Positions 51,624 to 60,994 of a stretch of 64,000 nucleotides of DNA are shown piece after piece. Position 1 is the stretch's first letter; each line of letters starts with the position of its first letter. Position numbers and translations under genes: made by a program. The stretch comes from Brachybacterium faecium DSM 4810. Its GTDB lineage: Bacteria; Actinomycetota; Actinomycetes; Actinomycetales; Dermabacteraceae. The notes below the pieces were generated by a model that did no database searches, was not told where the DNA came from, and was given only the letters and a program-made list of their open reading frames with translations. The stretch spans positions 2,232,001 through 2,296,000 of the forward strand of contig CP001643.1 in the NCBI GenBank assembly GCA_000023405.1, written 5' to 3'.

Positions 51624-52846
51624 GCCGCCACCCCTCCCAGCAGCTCCGAGAGGTCGTGCCCGGCGCGGACGAAGCGGTCAGGGTGCGGAGGGTGCCCGTC
51701 CCCTCGCACCAGGCGGTCCCCTCGCAGCGAGAAGACGTCGGAGATCTCGATGATGTCGTCCTCGATCCGGCCGCTGAGGCCGATGATCTCCCGGACCCGG
51801 CGGCGCCCGTCGGCGAACATGTCCAGGTGCACCACCAGGTCGATCGCGCTGGCCACCGTCGGCACCACGAACCGGCTCGAGACGTTCTCCCCGGCCAGCA
51901 GCGGCAGCGTGCACAGCTTCGTCACCGCATCCCGCGCCGAGTTCGCATGGATCGAGGCGAGCCCCGGGAGCCCGCTGTTGAGGGCGATCAGCATGTCGAG
52001 GCTCTCTGCCTCGCGGACCTCGCCGACGATGATCCGGCTCGGCCTCATGCGCAGCGCCTCTTTCACCAGGCGCCTCATCGTGATCTCACCGGTGCCCTCG
52101 AGGTTCGCCTGGCGGGTCTGCATCGCGACGACGTCGCGGAGCGCGAGGTTGAGCTCGAAGACCTCCTCGATGGTGACCACGCGTTCCCGCGGCCCCACGG
52201 ACCGTGCGAGGCAGCGCAGGAGGGTGGTCTTCCCGGCGCCGGTCGCCCCGGACGCGACGACGTTGAGCCCGCTGGCGATCGCCGCGTCGAGGAAGTCGGC
52301 GGCCTGCTGGGTCAGGGACCCGAGCGCGACCAGCCCTTGGAGGTCGTACGCCTTGGCGACGAACTTGCGGATGTTGATGGCCCAGTGAGCCCGCGTGACG
52401 CTGGGGATCACCACGTGGAGGCGGGATCCGTCGGGCAGGAGCGCATCGACGAACGGTGTGCTCATGTCCAGGCGCCGACCGCTGGAGACGAGCATGCGCT
52501 CGACGATGCCGCGCACCTCCGTGTCGCTGAGCACGATCGTGGTGAGCTCGCTGCGGCCGTTGCGCGCACAGAACACCTGGGACGGCGAGTTCAGCCAGAT
52601 CTCCTCGATGGCCGGGTCGTCGAGCATCTCCTGCAGGGGGCCGAAGCCGCCGATCCGGGCCGCGACCTCGGCGACCATGGTCTCGTCGTCATCGCGCAGC
52701 ACCGGCACCTCGCCGGAGGAGGAGCGGCGGTCGTAGTCGCTCATCACCTCGCGGATCAGCGGCTCCAGCTGATCGGCGCGCACGTCCAGGCCGCGGCGGC
52801 GGATCAGCTCCCGCGATTCGCTCTCGATGATGGTGGCGGCGTCCAT
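51620..52846 (-). CDS. tadA: Tad pilus assembly ATPase (TadA/CpaF)
   Basis: The 408-residue hexameric ATPase has Walker A GATGAGKTT (residues 200-208), the Asp box VVTIEEVFELNL, Walker B SRIIVGEVREAESLDML and the His box SIHANSARDAV. It powers pilus assembly at the membrane and heads the operon. Upstream (52847-53045) GGGGGGA precedes the ATG, and a TTGACC sequence is present but no clear -10 at the right distance. The usual TadZ, peptidase and outer-component genes do not flank it. Confidence 0.94.
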   Translation of the reverse strand: MDAATIIESESRELIRRRGLDVRADQLEPLIREVMSDYDRRSSSGEVPVLRDDDETMVAEVAARIGGFGPLQEMLDDPAIEEIWLNSPSQVFCARNGRSELTTIVLSDTEVRGIVERMLVSSGRRLDMSTPFVDALLPDGSRLHVVIPSVTRAHWAINIRKFVAKAYDLQGLVALGSLTQQAADFLDAAIASGLNVVASGATGAGKTTLLRCLARSVGPRERVVTIEEVFELNLALRDVVAMQTRQANLEGTGEITMRRLVKEALRMRPSRIIVGEVREAESLDMLIALNSGLPGLASIHANSARDAVTKLCTLPLLAGENVSSRFVVPTVASAIDLVVHLDMFADGRRRVREIIGLSGRIEDDIIEISDVFSLRGDRLVRGDGHPPHPDRFVRAGHDLSELLGGVAA

Positions 52847-53045
52847 CCGTCGTCCCCCCTGCGTTCCCTACCGACCGGTTCCTCACCCGTACGAGATGTG
52901 ACGCTCGTCGCGTCCACCCGTCACTGTACGGCGGGTCAACGCTTCCTGGACGCGACTCCCAGGAATTGTGGACAAGTCTCCCCGGCGGTGCTCATGGCAG
53001 GATGACGGGCGTCCGTGAGTCCTCTCGAGATCCAGGAGCCCTCTC

Positions 53046-54212
53046 ATGGCCGACTCCTCCCCCGGCACGGATGCCGGCACCGGCGACGATTCCCCCAAGC
53101 TGTCCGGCCCCACCGTCAAGTACATGGCCAAGCGGGTGCTCAGCGAGTTCCTGCGCGACGGCGGCACCGACCAGGCCGCGAAGCTCACCTACTTCATGGT
53201 GCTGTCGATCGCGCCGACGCTGCTGGCGCTCTTCTCCCTGGCCACCTTGCTGCTGGCGGGGATCAAGGACCAGATCGCGGATCTCCTCGTCGACGCGATC
53301 AACTCCGCCGCCGGCGGCAGCGGGCTCGGCGCGGAGGATGCGGTGCGCTCGACCGTCAACTCGCTGATGGGATCCTCCACCGGCGGCACGGTCGCGCTGA
53401 TCATCGGTATCGCCACCGCCCTGTGGTCCGCCTCCGCGTACATCAAGGCCTACGGCCGGGTCGCGAACCACATCTACGAGGTCCCCGAGGGGCGCGGGCC
53501 GATCCGCATGAACGGGACCATGCTGCTGCTGACCCTCGCGATGATCCTCGGGATCCTGCTGGTGATGATCTCGCTGCTGCTCAGCGAATCGATCGTGGAG
53601 GGCCTGCTCGGCCCGATCGCCTCGAGCATCGGCGCCGAGGGGGCCCTGAGCTTCCTGATGAGCTCCTTCCTGCCCATCTGGGCGTGGGTGAAGTGGCCGG
53701 TCATCCTGCTGATCGCCTTCGCCCTGCTCTCACTGCTGTACTGGGGCGCGCCCAACATCGAGAAGCCCTTCCGCTTCATCTCCCCCGGCGGGGTGTTCGC
53801 GATCCTCGGCATCGCGGTGGCCGCGGTCGCCCTGTCGATCTACATGGGCACGGTCGCCGGCTACTCCAGCTACGGCGCGATCGGCGGCATCATGGCGGTG
53901 CTGTTCGCGCTGTGGGTGGTGAACATCGTGATCATCATGGGCGCGGAGGTCGACGCCGAGTACGAGCGTGCCCGCGAGCTCGTGGCCGGCAAGCCCGCCG
54001 AGGATTCCCTCGCCCTGCCGATGCGCGACACCGCCGGGGCGGAGAAGGCCGAGGCGAAGCAGGAGAAGATCGTCGACGAGGGCCGCGACATCCGCCTGAA
54101 GAACCTCCATCACGACGCCGAGGCCTACACCGGCGAGGACGCCCGGCTCACCCCGCGCCACGGGGTGCCCGCCGTCGCCGCGGACGACGAGGACCGCCCG
54201 AAGGACGACTGA
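53046..54212 (+). CDS. YihY/virulence factor BrkB family membrane protein
   Basis: The 388-residue protein has six hydrophobic helices and the family hallmarks QAAKLTYFMVLSIAPTLLALF, ATALWSASAYIKAYGRVANHIYEV and APNIEKPFRFISPGGVFAI. The charged C-terminal tail of about 75 residues is probably cytoplasmic. The function is uncertain; the family was once thought to be RNase BN. AGGAG lies 8 nt before the ATG. Confidence 0.9.
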   Translation: MADSSPGTDAGTGDDSPKLSGPTVKYMAKRVLSEFLRDGGTDQAAKLTYFMVLSIAPTLLALFSLATLLLAGIKDQIADLLVDAINSAAGGSGLGAEDAVRSTVNSLMGSSTGGTVALIIGIATALWSASAYIKAYGRVANHIYEVPEGRGPIRMNGTMLLLTLAMILGILLVMISLLLSESIVEGLLGPIASSIGAEGALSFLMSSFLPIWAWVKWPVILLIAFALLSLLYWGAPNIEKPFRFISPGGVFAILGIAVAAVALSIYMGTVAGYSSYGAIGGIMAVLFALWVVNIVIIMGAEVDAEYERARELVAGKPAEDSLALPMRDTAGAEKAEAKQEKIVDEGRDIRLKNLHHDAEAYTGEDARLTPRHGVPAVAADDEDRPKDD

Positions 54213-54213
54213 G

Positions 54214-54960
54214 ATGTGCGGACGCTTCGCGTTCTTCCGGGAGATCGAGCCGCTGGTGGAGGATCTCGGCGCCGTCGACCTCGCCGATCCGCAGCTGCGC
54301 AGCCGCTGGAACATCCCGCCCACCGCGCCGATCCACGTGGTCACCGAGTCGATCGACCGCCGCAGCGGCGAGGTGCTGCGGGCGCTGCGGATCGCGCGAT
54401 GGGGCCTGCTGCCGCCGTTCGCGCAGGAGGCCTCGTTCTCCTCCCGCACCTTCAACGCCCGCCGCGAGACCCTCGCCCAGAAGCCCAGCTTCCGCGGCAG
54501 CCTCTCGCGGTACCGGGTGGTCGTGCCCATGGACGGCTACTACGAGTGGGGGCGGGACCCGGCCGGGGCGAGGAAGCAGCCCTTCTACATCTCGCCCGCC
54601 GACGGCTCACCCCTGTTCATGGCCGGCCTCGTCTCCTGGTGGACGGGCCCCGGCGGCCACGAGGGACCGGCCGCCAGCGCGGACGGCCGCTTCCTGCTCT
54701 CCACCACGATCATCACCCGCGAGGCGACGGGGCCGCTCGCGGAGATCCACGACCGCACTCCGGTGATGCTGCGCCGCGACCAGATCGACTCCTGGCTCGA
54801 CACCTCACTCACCGCTCCGCGCGAGGTGCAGGACTGGATCCTGCGCGACACCCCGCTGAGGGAGGATGCGAGCCTCGCCGTGCGGGAGGTGGATCCCGCG
54901 GTGGGCCGGGTCGGCAACGACGGGCCCGAGCTGCTCGAGCCGCCGCAGGTGCTGCTGTGA
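54214..54960 (+). CDS. SOS response-associated peptidase (SRAP / HMCES-YedK family)
   Basis: SRAP proteins crosslink to abasic sites in single-stranded DNA through Cys2. The protein starts MCGRFAFF and has RWNIPPTAPI, FNARRETLAQKPSFR, VPMDGYYEWG with the catalytic Glu, and IHDRTPVML with the catalytic His. The 248-residue length is normal. It begins 1 nt after the YihY stop, so the two are co-transcribed. Confidence 0.95.
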   Translation: MCGRFAFFREIEPLVEDLGAVDLADPQLRSRWNIPPTAPIHVVTESIDRRSGEVLRALRIARWGLLPPFAQEASFSSRTFNARRETLAQKPSFRGSLSRYRVVVPMDGYYEWGRDPAGARKQPFYISPADGSPLFMAGLVSWWTGPGGHEGPAASADGRFLLSTTIITREATGPLAEIHDRTPVMLRRDQIDSWLDTSLTAPREVQDWILRDTPLREDASLAVREVDPAVGRVGNDGPELLEPPQVLL

Positions 54961-55026
54961 CCGCGGTGCCGCGGGCGATGGAGCGGATCCGACTGCGGGC
55001 TGACGCGCCCGCCGCCGTCCCCGCCG

Positions 55027-55032
55027 TACGCT
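55027..55032 (+). promoter_or_regulatory. -10 box of the histidine kinase gene (leaderless)
   Basis: TACGCT ends 7 nt before ATG 55040. Confidence 0.45.
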
Positions 55033-55039
55033 CGAAGTC

Positions 55040-56365
55040 ATGACCGACGGCTCCCCACAGCGGCCGGGCGCGCTCCAGGAGCGCGCCCGCTCCCGCGACC
55101 CGTTCCGCTGGATCATCGAGAACCCGGGCACGACCGACCTGATCGGCTTCGGCAGCGGCGCATTCCTGGTGCTGCTGTTCTCCTTCGGCACCGGCTCCTA
55201 CGGCTGGTGGACGCTGTTCTCGGTGCCGATGATCGCCGCCGGGGCGCTGTGCCGCGTGCGACCCCTGCCCGGCGTGCTCGCGATCGGCGCGCTCGCCGTG
55301 CTCCACGTGCTGGTGAACATCCCCGTCGTGCTCGGCGACGTGATGACGTTCTACGCGATGTTCTGCGCGATCGCCTACGGCGGACGCCTCGTGCACGGCC
55401 TCAGCGTCGCCGCCGGCCTGCTCGGCGTGTTCGTGCAGGCCTCCTTCTGGTCCCTCGATGCGCTGCGCTCCGAGTACGGGGGCCCGATCGAGGCTCTGGT
55501 CAGCTTCCTCGGGCTGATGCTCATCGGCACCATCACCATCGTCGCGGTCTGGGCGCTCGCGAATCTGCAGCGCGCCCGGGTGCGGCAGTACGCCCTCACC
55601 CGGGACCGCGCCGAGCAGGCCGTCCGCGAGCGCGAGCAGCGCACCGCGCTCGCCGTCGCCGACGAGCGCGCCCGCATCGCCCGCGAGATGCACGACGTGG
55701 TCGCCCACTCCCTCTCGGTGATCATCGCGCAGGCCGACGGGGGCCGGTTCGTCGCCGCGCAGAAGCCCGAGAAGGCCGCCGAGGTCCTCACCACCATCGG
55801 GGAGACGGGTCGCGCGGCCCTGGCCGACATGCGCTCCCTGCTGGGCGTGCTGCGCCAGGAGGACGAGACCAGCTTCGGCCCACAGCCGGGCCCGGAGATG
55901 CTGCCGGAGCTCGCCGACCGGGTGCGCACCGCGGGGCTGAGCGTCGAGCTCGAGATCGACGGTGCGCTCGAGGACCTGCCCCAGCCGCTCGGCGTCTCGC
56001 TGTTCCGCCTGGTCCAGGAATCCCTCACCAACGTCCTCAAGCACGCCGGTCCCGGCGCCGCCGCCGAGGTGCGGATCCTCCGCGACGCGCACCAGCTCAC
56101 CGTCGAGGTCATCGACGACGGGCAGGGCACCGACCCGGCCTCCGACGGCCAGGGCCACGGCCTGACCGGGATGCAGGAGAGGATGTCCCTGTTCGGGGGC
56201 CGCCTCCAGGCCGGCCCCCTGCCTTCCCGCGGGTACCGGGTGCGCGCCACCGTGCCCCTTCCCGCCACGCTCGAGGCGCTCCCCCGCCCCGCCGCAGCGC
56301 CCCAGCCCGTCCCACCCGCCACGACATCCCAGCCCGCCCCCGCCCGCCCAGGAGAACCCCGATGA
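55040..56365 (+). CDS. Sensor histidine kinase (NarL/HisKA_3 type)
   Basis: The 441-residue kinase has a membrane sensor of about five helices (residues 30-185), a coiled linker, the dimerisation/phosphorylation helix ARIAREMHDVVAHSLSVIIA with the phospho-His, and HATPase with ESLTNVLKHAGPG, VIDDGQGTD and GHGLTGMQERM. The C-terminal 30 residues are Pro/Ala-rich. It overlaps the response regulator gene by ATGA. The sensor has no large extracellular loop, typical of kinases that sense membrane stress or an adjacent ABC transporter. Confidence 0.94.
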   Translation: MTDGSPQRPGALQERARSRDPFRWIIENPGTTDLIGFGSGAFLVLLFSFGTGSYGWWTLFSVPMIAAGALCRVRPLPGVLAIGALAVLHVLVNIPVVLGDVMTFYAMFCAIAYGGRLVHGLSVAAGLLGVFVQASFWSLDALRSEYGGPIEALVSFLGLMLIGTITIVAVWALANLQRARVRQYALTRDRAEQAVREREQRTALAVADERARIAREMHDVVAHSLSVIIAQADGGRFVAAQKPEKAAEVLTTIGETGRAALADMRSLLGVLRQEDETSFGPQPGPEMLPELADRVRTAGLSVELEIDGALEDLPQPLGVSLFRLVQESLTNVLKHAGPGAAAEVRILRDAHQLTVEVIDDGQGTDPASDGQGHGLTGMQERMSLFGGRLQAGPLPSRGYRVRATVPLPATLEALPRPAAAPQPVPPATTSQPAPARPGEPR

Positions 56366-57051
56366 CCGACCCCCTCGACCGTCCCCTGCGCATCGCCCTC
56401 GTCGACGACCAGCCGCTGGTCCGCGCCGGTTTCGCGATGGTCATCGACTCGCAGGACGACATGGAGGTCGTCGTCCAGGCCTCGGACGGCGCCGCCGCCG
56501 TCGAGGAGCTGCGCGCCCGCCGGGTCGACGTGGTGCTGATGGATGTGCGCATGCCGCGCAAGGACGGGATCGAGGCCACCGCGGAGATCCTCGCGCAGGC
56601 CCCCGAGGGCCGGGCGCCGAAGATCATCGTGCTGACCACCTTCGACCTCGACGAGTACGTGGTCGCCGCGATCCGTGCCGGGGCCAGCGGCTTCCTGCTC
56701 AAGGACGCCCAGCCCGAGGACCTGCTGGGCGCGATCCGCACCGTGCACAGCGGGGACGCGGTGATCGCCCCCTCCGCCACGCGCCGCCTGCTCGAGCGGG
56801 TGGTGGCCGCCCCCGAGCCGGAGCAGCAGGACGCCTCGGTGCTCGAGAACCTCACCGAGCGCGAGCGGGAGGTGCTCACCCTGATGGGCCGCGGCTTCTC
56901 GAACCAGGAGATCGGCGCGGAGCTGTTCGTCGCCGAGGCGACGGTGAAGACCCATGTGGGGCGGGTCCTCGCCAAGCTCGGGGCCCGCGACCGGGTCCAG
57001 GCCGTGATCATCGCCTTCGAGACCGGGCTGGTCTCCCCCGGCGCGCACTGA
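56362..57051 (+). CDS. LuxR/NarL-family response regulator
   Basis: The 229-residue regulator has a receiver domain (LVDDQPLVRAGF, VVLMDVRMPRKDG with the phospho-Asp, TTFDLDEYVVAAI, FLLKDAQPEDL) and a C-terminal HTH (LTEREREVLTLMGRGFSNQE, then VAEATVKTHVGRVLAKLG). It is translationally coupled to the kinase. A palindrome 28 bp downstream of this gene, in front of the ABC genes, is its probable binding site. Confidence 0.95.
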   Translation: MTDPLDRPLRIALVDDQPLVRAGFAMVIDSQDDMEVVVQASDGAAAVEELRARRVDVVLMDVRMPRKDGIEATAEILAQAPEGRAPKIIVLTTFDLDEYVVAAIRAGASGFLLKDAQPEDLLGAIRTVHSGDAVIAPSATRRLLERVVAAPEPEQQDASVLENLTEREREVLTLMGRGFSNQEIGAELFVAEATVKTHVGRVLAKLGARDRVQAVIIAFETGLVSPGAH

Positions 57052-57078
57052 CCGTCGCCGGCCCGTCCGCCGGTCGAT

Positions 57079-57096
57079 GTCAGACCACGGTATGAC
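57079..57096 (+). promoter_or_regulatory. Candidate NarL-type response-regulator site before ABC genes
   Basis: GTCAGAC-CACG-GTATGAC is an 18-bp palindrome (6 of 7 positions symmetric). A partial echo, GACCACGGGGTGAC, lies at 57137-57150 (12 of 14 identical to 57083-57096). The pair sits between the response regulator gene and the ABC operon. Confidence 0.5.
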
Positions 57097-57217
57097 CCCC
57101 GGGAACCTGCAGGCCGATCGGCGGCCCCCACGGCACGACCACGGGGTGACGACACGCCCTGCCGCGGCACGGAAGGATCAGGGTCGTCAGCACGTCCCCG
57201 CCTGAGAAGGATCCCCG

Positions 57218-57955
57218 ATGACCACCGCTCCTCTGGATGCTCGCCCGTCACCCGCGGACAGCACCGCCCCCGCCGTCGTCGCCCGCGGCGTCACCCGGAC
57301 CTACGGCTCCGGCGCCGGTTCCGTCACCGCCCTGGATGCGGTGGACCTCGACATCTCCCGCGGCGCCTTCACGGCGATCATGGGTCCCTCCGGCTCCGGC
57401 AAGTCCACGCTGCTGCACATCCTCGCCGGGCTCGACGTGGTCGACTCCGGTTCGATCCTGCTGGACGGCACCGAGATCACCGCCCTCGGCGACGATGCGC
57501 TCACCAAGCTGCGGCGGGAGAAGATCGGCTTCGTCTTCCAGTCCTTCAACCTGCTGCCGATGCTGACCGCCGAGCAGAACATCCTGCTGCCGCTCGAGCT
57601 CGCCGGCACGCGCGCGGACCGGGCATGGCTGGAGACGATCGCCTCCGCCTTCGGCATCACCGACCGGCTCTCGCACCTCCCCTCGCAGCTCTCCGGCGGC
57701 CAGGTGCAGCGCGTCGCGATCTCCCGCGCCCTGGTCACCTCCCCCGCGGTCGTCTTCGCCGACGAGCCCACCGGCAACCTCGACTCCCGCACCACCGAGG
57801 AGGTGCTCGACTTCCTGCGGCTGAGCGTGGACGAGTTCCACCAGACCGTCGTGATGGTCACCCATGAGCGGGACGCCGCCGAGCGCGCCGACCGCATCAT
57901 CACCCTCGCCGACGGCCGCGTCGCCTCCGACGAGGACCTGCGAGGGCAGCGCTGA
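57218..57955 (+). CDS. ABC transporter ATP-binding protein (MacB/LolD type)
   Basis: The 245-residue ATPase has MGPSGSGKSTLLHILAGLD, LSGGQVQRVAISRAL, VVFADEPTGNLDSRTTEEVL and VTHERDAAERADRI, the pattern of MacB/LolD ATPases that pair with FtsX-like permeases. AGAAGG lies 7 nt before the ATG. It overlaps the permease gene (TGATG). Control by the two-component system upstream is likely. Confidence 0.95.
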   Translation: MTTAPLDARPSPADSTAPAVVARGVTRTYGSGAGSVTALDAVDLDISRGAFTAIMGPSGSGKSTLLHILAGLDVVDSGSILLDGTEITALGDDALTKLRREKIGFVFQSFNLLPMLTAEQNILLPLELAGTRADRAWLETIASAFGITDRLSHLPSQLSGGQVQRVAISRALVTSPAVVFADEPTGNLDSRTTEEVLDFLRLSVDEFHQTVVMVTHERDAAERADRIITLADGRVASDEDLRGQR

Positions 57956-60462
57956 TGGCCCGCACCCCCGTGAAGCTCACCCCGCTGCGCCGCCACGTCG
58001 CCGCCGTCATCACGATCGCGCTCTCCTGCGCGTTCGTCGCCGTGATGGTGCTGGCCGGGAACCTCATGCAGGCCTCCCTCCGCTCGGAGGCCACCCAGAT
58101 GTACGAGGGCGCGGACCTCGAGATCACCCGGGACCTGAGCGACGCCGACTGGGCCTCGGAGACGCCGCTGCCCGCACCGGAGGTCGACGGCGCTGAAGCG
58201 GTCTGGCCGCAGATGAACGAGTACCTCATGCTCTCCTCCGCGGCCTCCGACACCTTCCTCCGGGCCGGCATGCTGCCCCCCGCGGACACCGCCGCCCAGA
58301 GCCTCGACGAGGGTGCCCGCGCCGCGGACGACACCGAGATCGTGCTCGACCGCAACGCGGCCGACACCCTCGACGTCGGCCTCGGCGACACCGTCACCCT
58401 GCCCGCCGATTTCTCCCCCGACGCCGAGGAGCACTCCCTCACCGTGGTCGGCATCGCCCCCGCACCCGAAGGAGCCGTCTTCGGCGCGACCCCGCGGGTC
58501 CTGGTCGACGAGGCGAACGCCGAGGCGCTCCTCGGCCCGACCGCCGGCACGCTCACCTCCGCCTGGCTGGCCTCGCTGCCCGAGGGCACCGACGCCGCGG
58601 CCGTCGCCGAGAGCGCCGGCGGGGACGACATCACCGTCCGCACCACCGAAGAGGCCGAGCAGCAGGCCGCGGACGACTTCATGCAGGGATTCGGCGCGCT
58701 GGGCATGATGCTCGCCGTCTTCGTGGTGATCGCCCTGTTCACCAGCGCCGTGGTCATCGCCAACACCTTCTCGGTGACGATCGCCCAGCGCACCCGCTCC
58801 CTCGCCCTGCTGCGCACCCTGGGTGCGTCACGGTCCCAGGTGCGCGGCGTGGTGCTGCGGGAATCGTTCCTCGTCGGACTGCTCGGCGCGGCCGCCGGCA
58901 TGGTGGGCGGCCACCTGCTGGTGCAGGCCGCTCTGCTCGGCGCCGCCGGGATCGGCTGGCTCGACGGGGTGATGATCGCCCCGCTCAGCGTCCTGTCGGT
59001 GCTGCTGCCGGTGATCGCCGGCGTGGCGATCACCCTGCTGGCGAGCCTCGCCCCGATGCGCTCGGCGACCCGGGTGGCGCCGCTGCAGGCGCTGCGCCCG
59101 GCGCCGCCCGCCCAGCGTCGCGGGCTCGGCGTGCAGGGTGTGCTCGGTCTCGTGGCCATCGTGCTCGGGATCTCCGCCCTCGCCGCCGGCACCATGCTCG
59201 CGCTGAACGAGTACGCCGGCCTCGGGGTCCTCGCCGCGATGTTCGGCGGCGTCGTGAGCTTCACCGGGGTTCTGCTGACCCTCGTGGTGCTCACCCGTCC
59301 GCTCTCCGCCCTCGCGGCCCGGGTGGTGGGCCGGATCGGCGGGCTGCCGGGCCGGATCGCCGGCGCGAACGTGGCCCGCAACCCTCGACGCAGCGCCGCC
59401 ACCATCGCGGCACTGCTGATCGGGACCACGCTCATGACGATGATGGCCGTCGGCGCCCGCACCGCCGAGTCGACGCTCACCTCGGAGCTGGACTCCCGCC
59501 GCCCGATCGACCTCGTCATCAGCGCCGAGACCATGCCCGAGGACGCGGACGCGCAGATCGCCGCGATCGACGGCATGGACACCGCGCACTCCTCCGCCCG
59601 CGCCGACATCGACGTGGGAGTTCCCGAGCCGATGACGCTGTACTCCGCGACGCCCGAGGCGCTCGAGGAGACCTCGCACCGGCCCGAGATGACCTCGGAG
59701 CTGCGTGACGGCGTGGTGCTGCTCGGCCAGGAGCGCTCCGAGCGCTTCGGGGTCGAGGACGGGCAGGTGCTCGAGATCGAGGGATCCGACGGCGCCGTGC
59801 ACGAGCTGCGGGTGCAGGTCGACGCGAACCTGCAGATGTCCCTGGTCACGCCCACCACCCTCGAGGAGCTCGTCGGGGACGAGACCCGACCGGTCGTGCT
59901 CGCCGACTTCGCGGACCCGGGCACCCCCGCCCGGGAAGGGGTCGATGCGCTCGCACTGATGAGCTCCGTGGAGGAGGTCATCTCCGGCAGCGACTACTCC
60001 GAGGCGTCGATGGTCGCCGGCGGCACCGAGCGGGAGTCCTATGCCCAGATCCTCCAGATCCTGCTGGGCATCACCGTCGCCCTGCTCGCCGTCGCGGTGC
60101 TCGTGGCGCTCGTGGGGGTGGCCAACACCCTCAGCCTCGGCGTCATCGAGCGCACCGGCGAGAACGCGCTGCTGCGGGCGCTGGGCACCACCCGCCGTCA
60201 GATGCGGGCGATGCTCGGCTGGGAGGGAGTGCTGCTCGCGCTCGTCGGTGCGGTGCTGGGCCTCGTGCTCGGCAGCGTGTACGGGGTGCTCGGGATCAAC
60301 GCCCTGCTGAGTTCGACCTACCCGGTCACGATCACGATCCCCTGGTGGCAGCTCGCCACGGTGCTGGTGCTCGCGGTGGTCGCCGGCGCTCTCGCCTCGG
60401 TGCTGCCGGGACGAGCCGCGGCCCGCACCGCCCCGGCGGCCGCCCTCGCCGACGCGGACTGA
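57955..60462 (+). CDS. FtsX-like ABC permease (two-domain, 835 residues)
   Basis: The protein has a first helix (residues 15-40), an extracytoplasmic domain, three helices around FTSAVVIANTFSVTIAQRTR, then a second FtsX unit with NVARNPRRSAATIAALLIG and a last block AVLVALVGVANTLSLGVIER. The cytoplasmic coupling loops LALLRTLGASRSQVRGVVL and ALLRALGTTRRQMRAMLG mark both halves. This type VII ABC architecture moves force or lipophilic substrates rather than small solutes. Antimicrobial-peptide resistance is a possible role given the adjacent kinase. Confidence 0.93.
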   Translation: MARTPVKLTPLRRHVAAVITIALSCAFVAVMVLAGNLMQASLRSEATQMYEGADLEITRDLSDADWASETPLPAPEVDGAEAVWPQMNEYLMLSSAASDTFLRAGMLPPADTAAQSLDEGARAADDTEIVLDRNAADTLDVGLGDTVTLPADFSPDAEEHSLTVVGIAPAPEGAVFGATPRVLVDEANAEALLGPTAGTLTSAWLASLPEGTDAAAVAESAGGDDITVRTTEEAEQQAADDFMQGFGALGMMLAVFVVIALFTSAVVIANTFSVTIAQRTRSLALLRTLGASRSQVRGVVLRESFLVGLLGAAAGMVGGHLLVQAALLGAAGIGWLDGVMIAPLSVLSVLLPVIAGVAITLLASLAPMRSATRVAPLQALRPAPPAQRRGLGVQGVLGLVAIVLGISALAAGTMLALNEYAGLGVLAAMFGGVVSFTGVLLTLVVLTRPLSALAARVVGRIGGLPGRIAGANVARNPRRSAATIAALLIGTTLMTMMAVGARTAESTLTSELDSRRPIDLVISAETMPEDADAQIAAIDGMDTAHSSARADIDVGVPEPMTLYSATPEALEETSHRPEMTSELRDGVVLLGQERSERFGVEDGQVLEIEGSDGAVHELRVQVDANLQMSLVTPTTLEELVGDETRPVVLADFADPGTPAREGVDALALMSSVEEVISGSDYSEASMVAGGTERESYAQILQILLGITVALLAVAVLVALVGVANTLSLGVIERTGENALLRALGTTRRQMRAMLGWEGVLLALVGAVLGLVLGSVYGVLGINALLSSTYPVTITIPWWQLATVLVLAVVAGALASVLPGRAAARTAPAAALADAD

Positions 60463-60520
60463 CCCCGCACGGCGCAGCGCGCGAGGCGGGGCGGCGCCTG
60501 CCCGGGCACTCCCCCTCAGC

Positions 60521-60560
60521 GACGGGCCCCGCACCGGAGAACTCCGGTGCGGGGCCCGTC
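60521..60560. terminator. Strong bidirectional terminator
   Basis: A 19-bp perfect inverted repeat (GACGGGCCCCGCACCGGAG / CTCCGGTGCGGGGCCCGTC) separated by AA lies between the convergent ABC permease and small membrane protein genes. Confidence 0.85.
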
Positions 60561-60571
60561 CGCGACCTCGC

Positions 60572-60994
60572 TCAGCTGTCCCCGCCCGGCAGCGGAGTGG
60601 AGCGCACCAGACGCGTCAGCAGCACGAACAGCGCCACCGCGAGCAGCAGTGCCAGAGCCCCCTGCCAATACAGGGCGCCGCGCAGCAGGCTCACACCCAC
60701 CAGCGCCTGGAAGAGCTGCCAGGTGATCCCGAAGCCGAGGCCGAACCGACCCCGGGACAGGATCGACCGGGCGGCGAAGGCGAGAGCCAGCGCGAACAGG
60801 AGCAGGAACACCCCCAGGCCGACGCCGAAGGTCGCGCCGAGGGCGCCGCCGGAGACGCCGAGGAAGCTGTACGTCGCCGTCGCGGCGAGCATCAGCGCCT
60901 CGATGCCGAGCAGCGCGGCCACGGTGGGGCGGCTGCGCGGGCTGGGATCCGCGGCATCGACGGGGCGCGCGGCGGGGCGGGGTTCGGTGGGCAT
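60572..60994 (-). CDS. Small integral membrane protein, function unknown
   Basis: The 140-residue protein has four hydrophobic helices (ALLGIEALMLAATATYSFLG, GVFLLLFALALAFAA, GFGITWQLFQALVGVSLL, ALALLLAVALFVLLT) after a Pro/Arg-rich N-terminus. No family motif is recognised. ATG 60994 follows TACAGT (61001-61006) by 6 nt, so the shorter start is favoured over the longer open frame. Confidence 0.8.
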   Translation of the reverse strand: MPTEPRPAARPVDAADPSPRSRPTVAALLGIEALMLAATATYSFLGVSGGALGATFGVGLGVFLLLFALALAFAARSILSRGRFGLGFGITWQLFQALVGVSLLRGALYWQGALALLLAVALFVLLTRLVRSTPLPGGDS

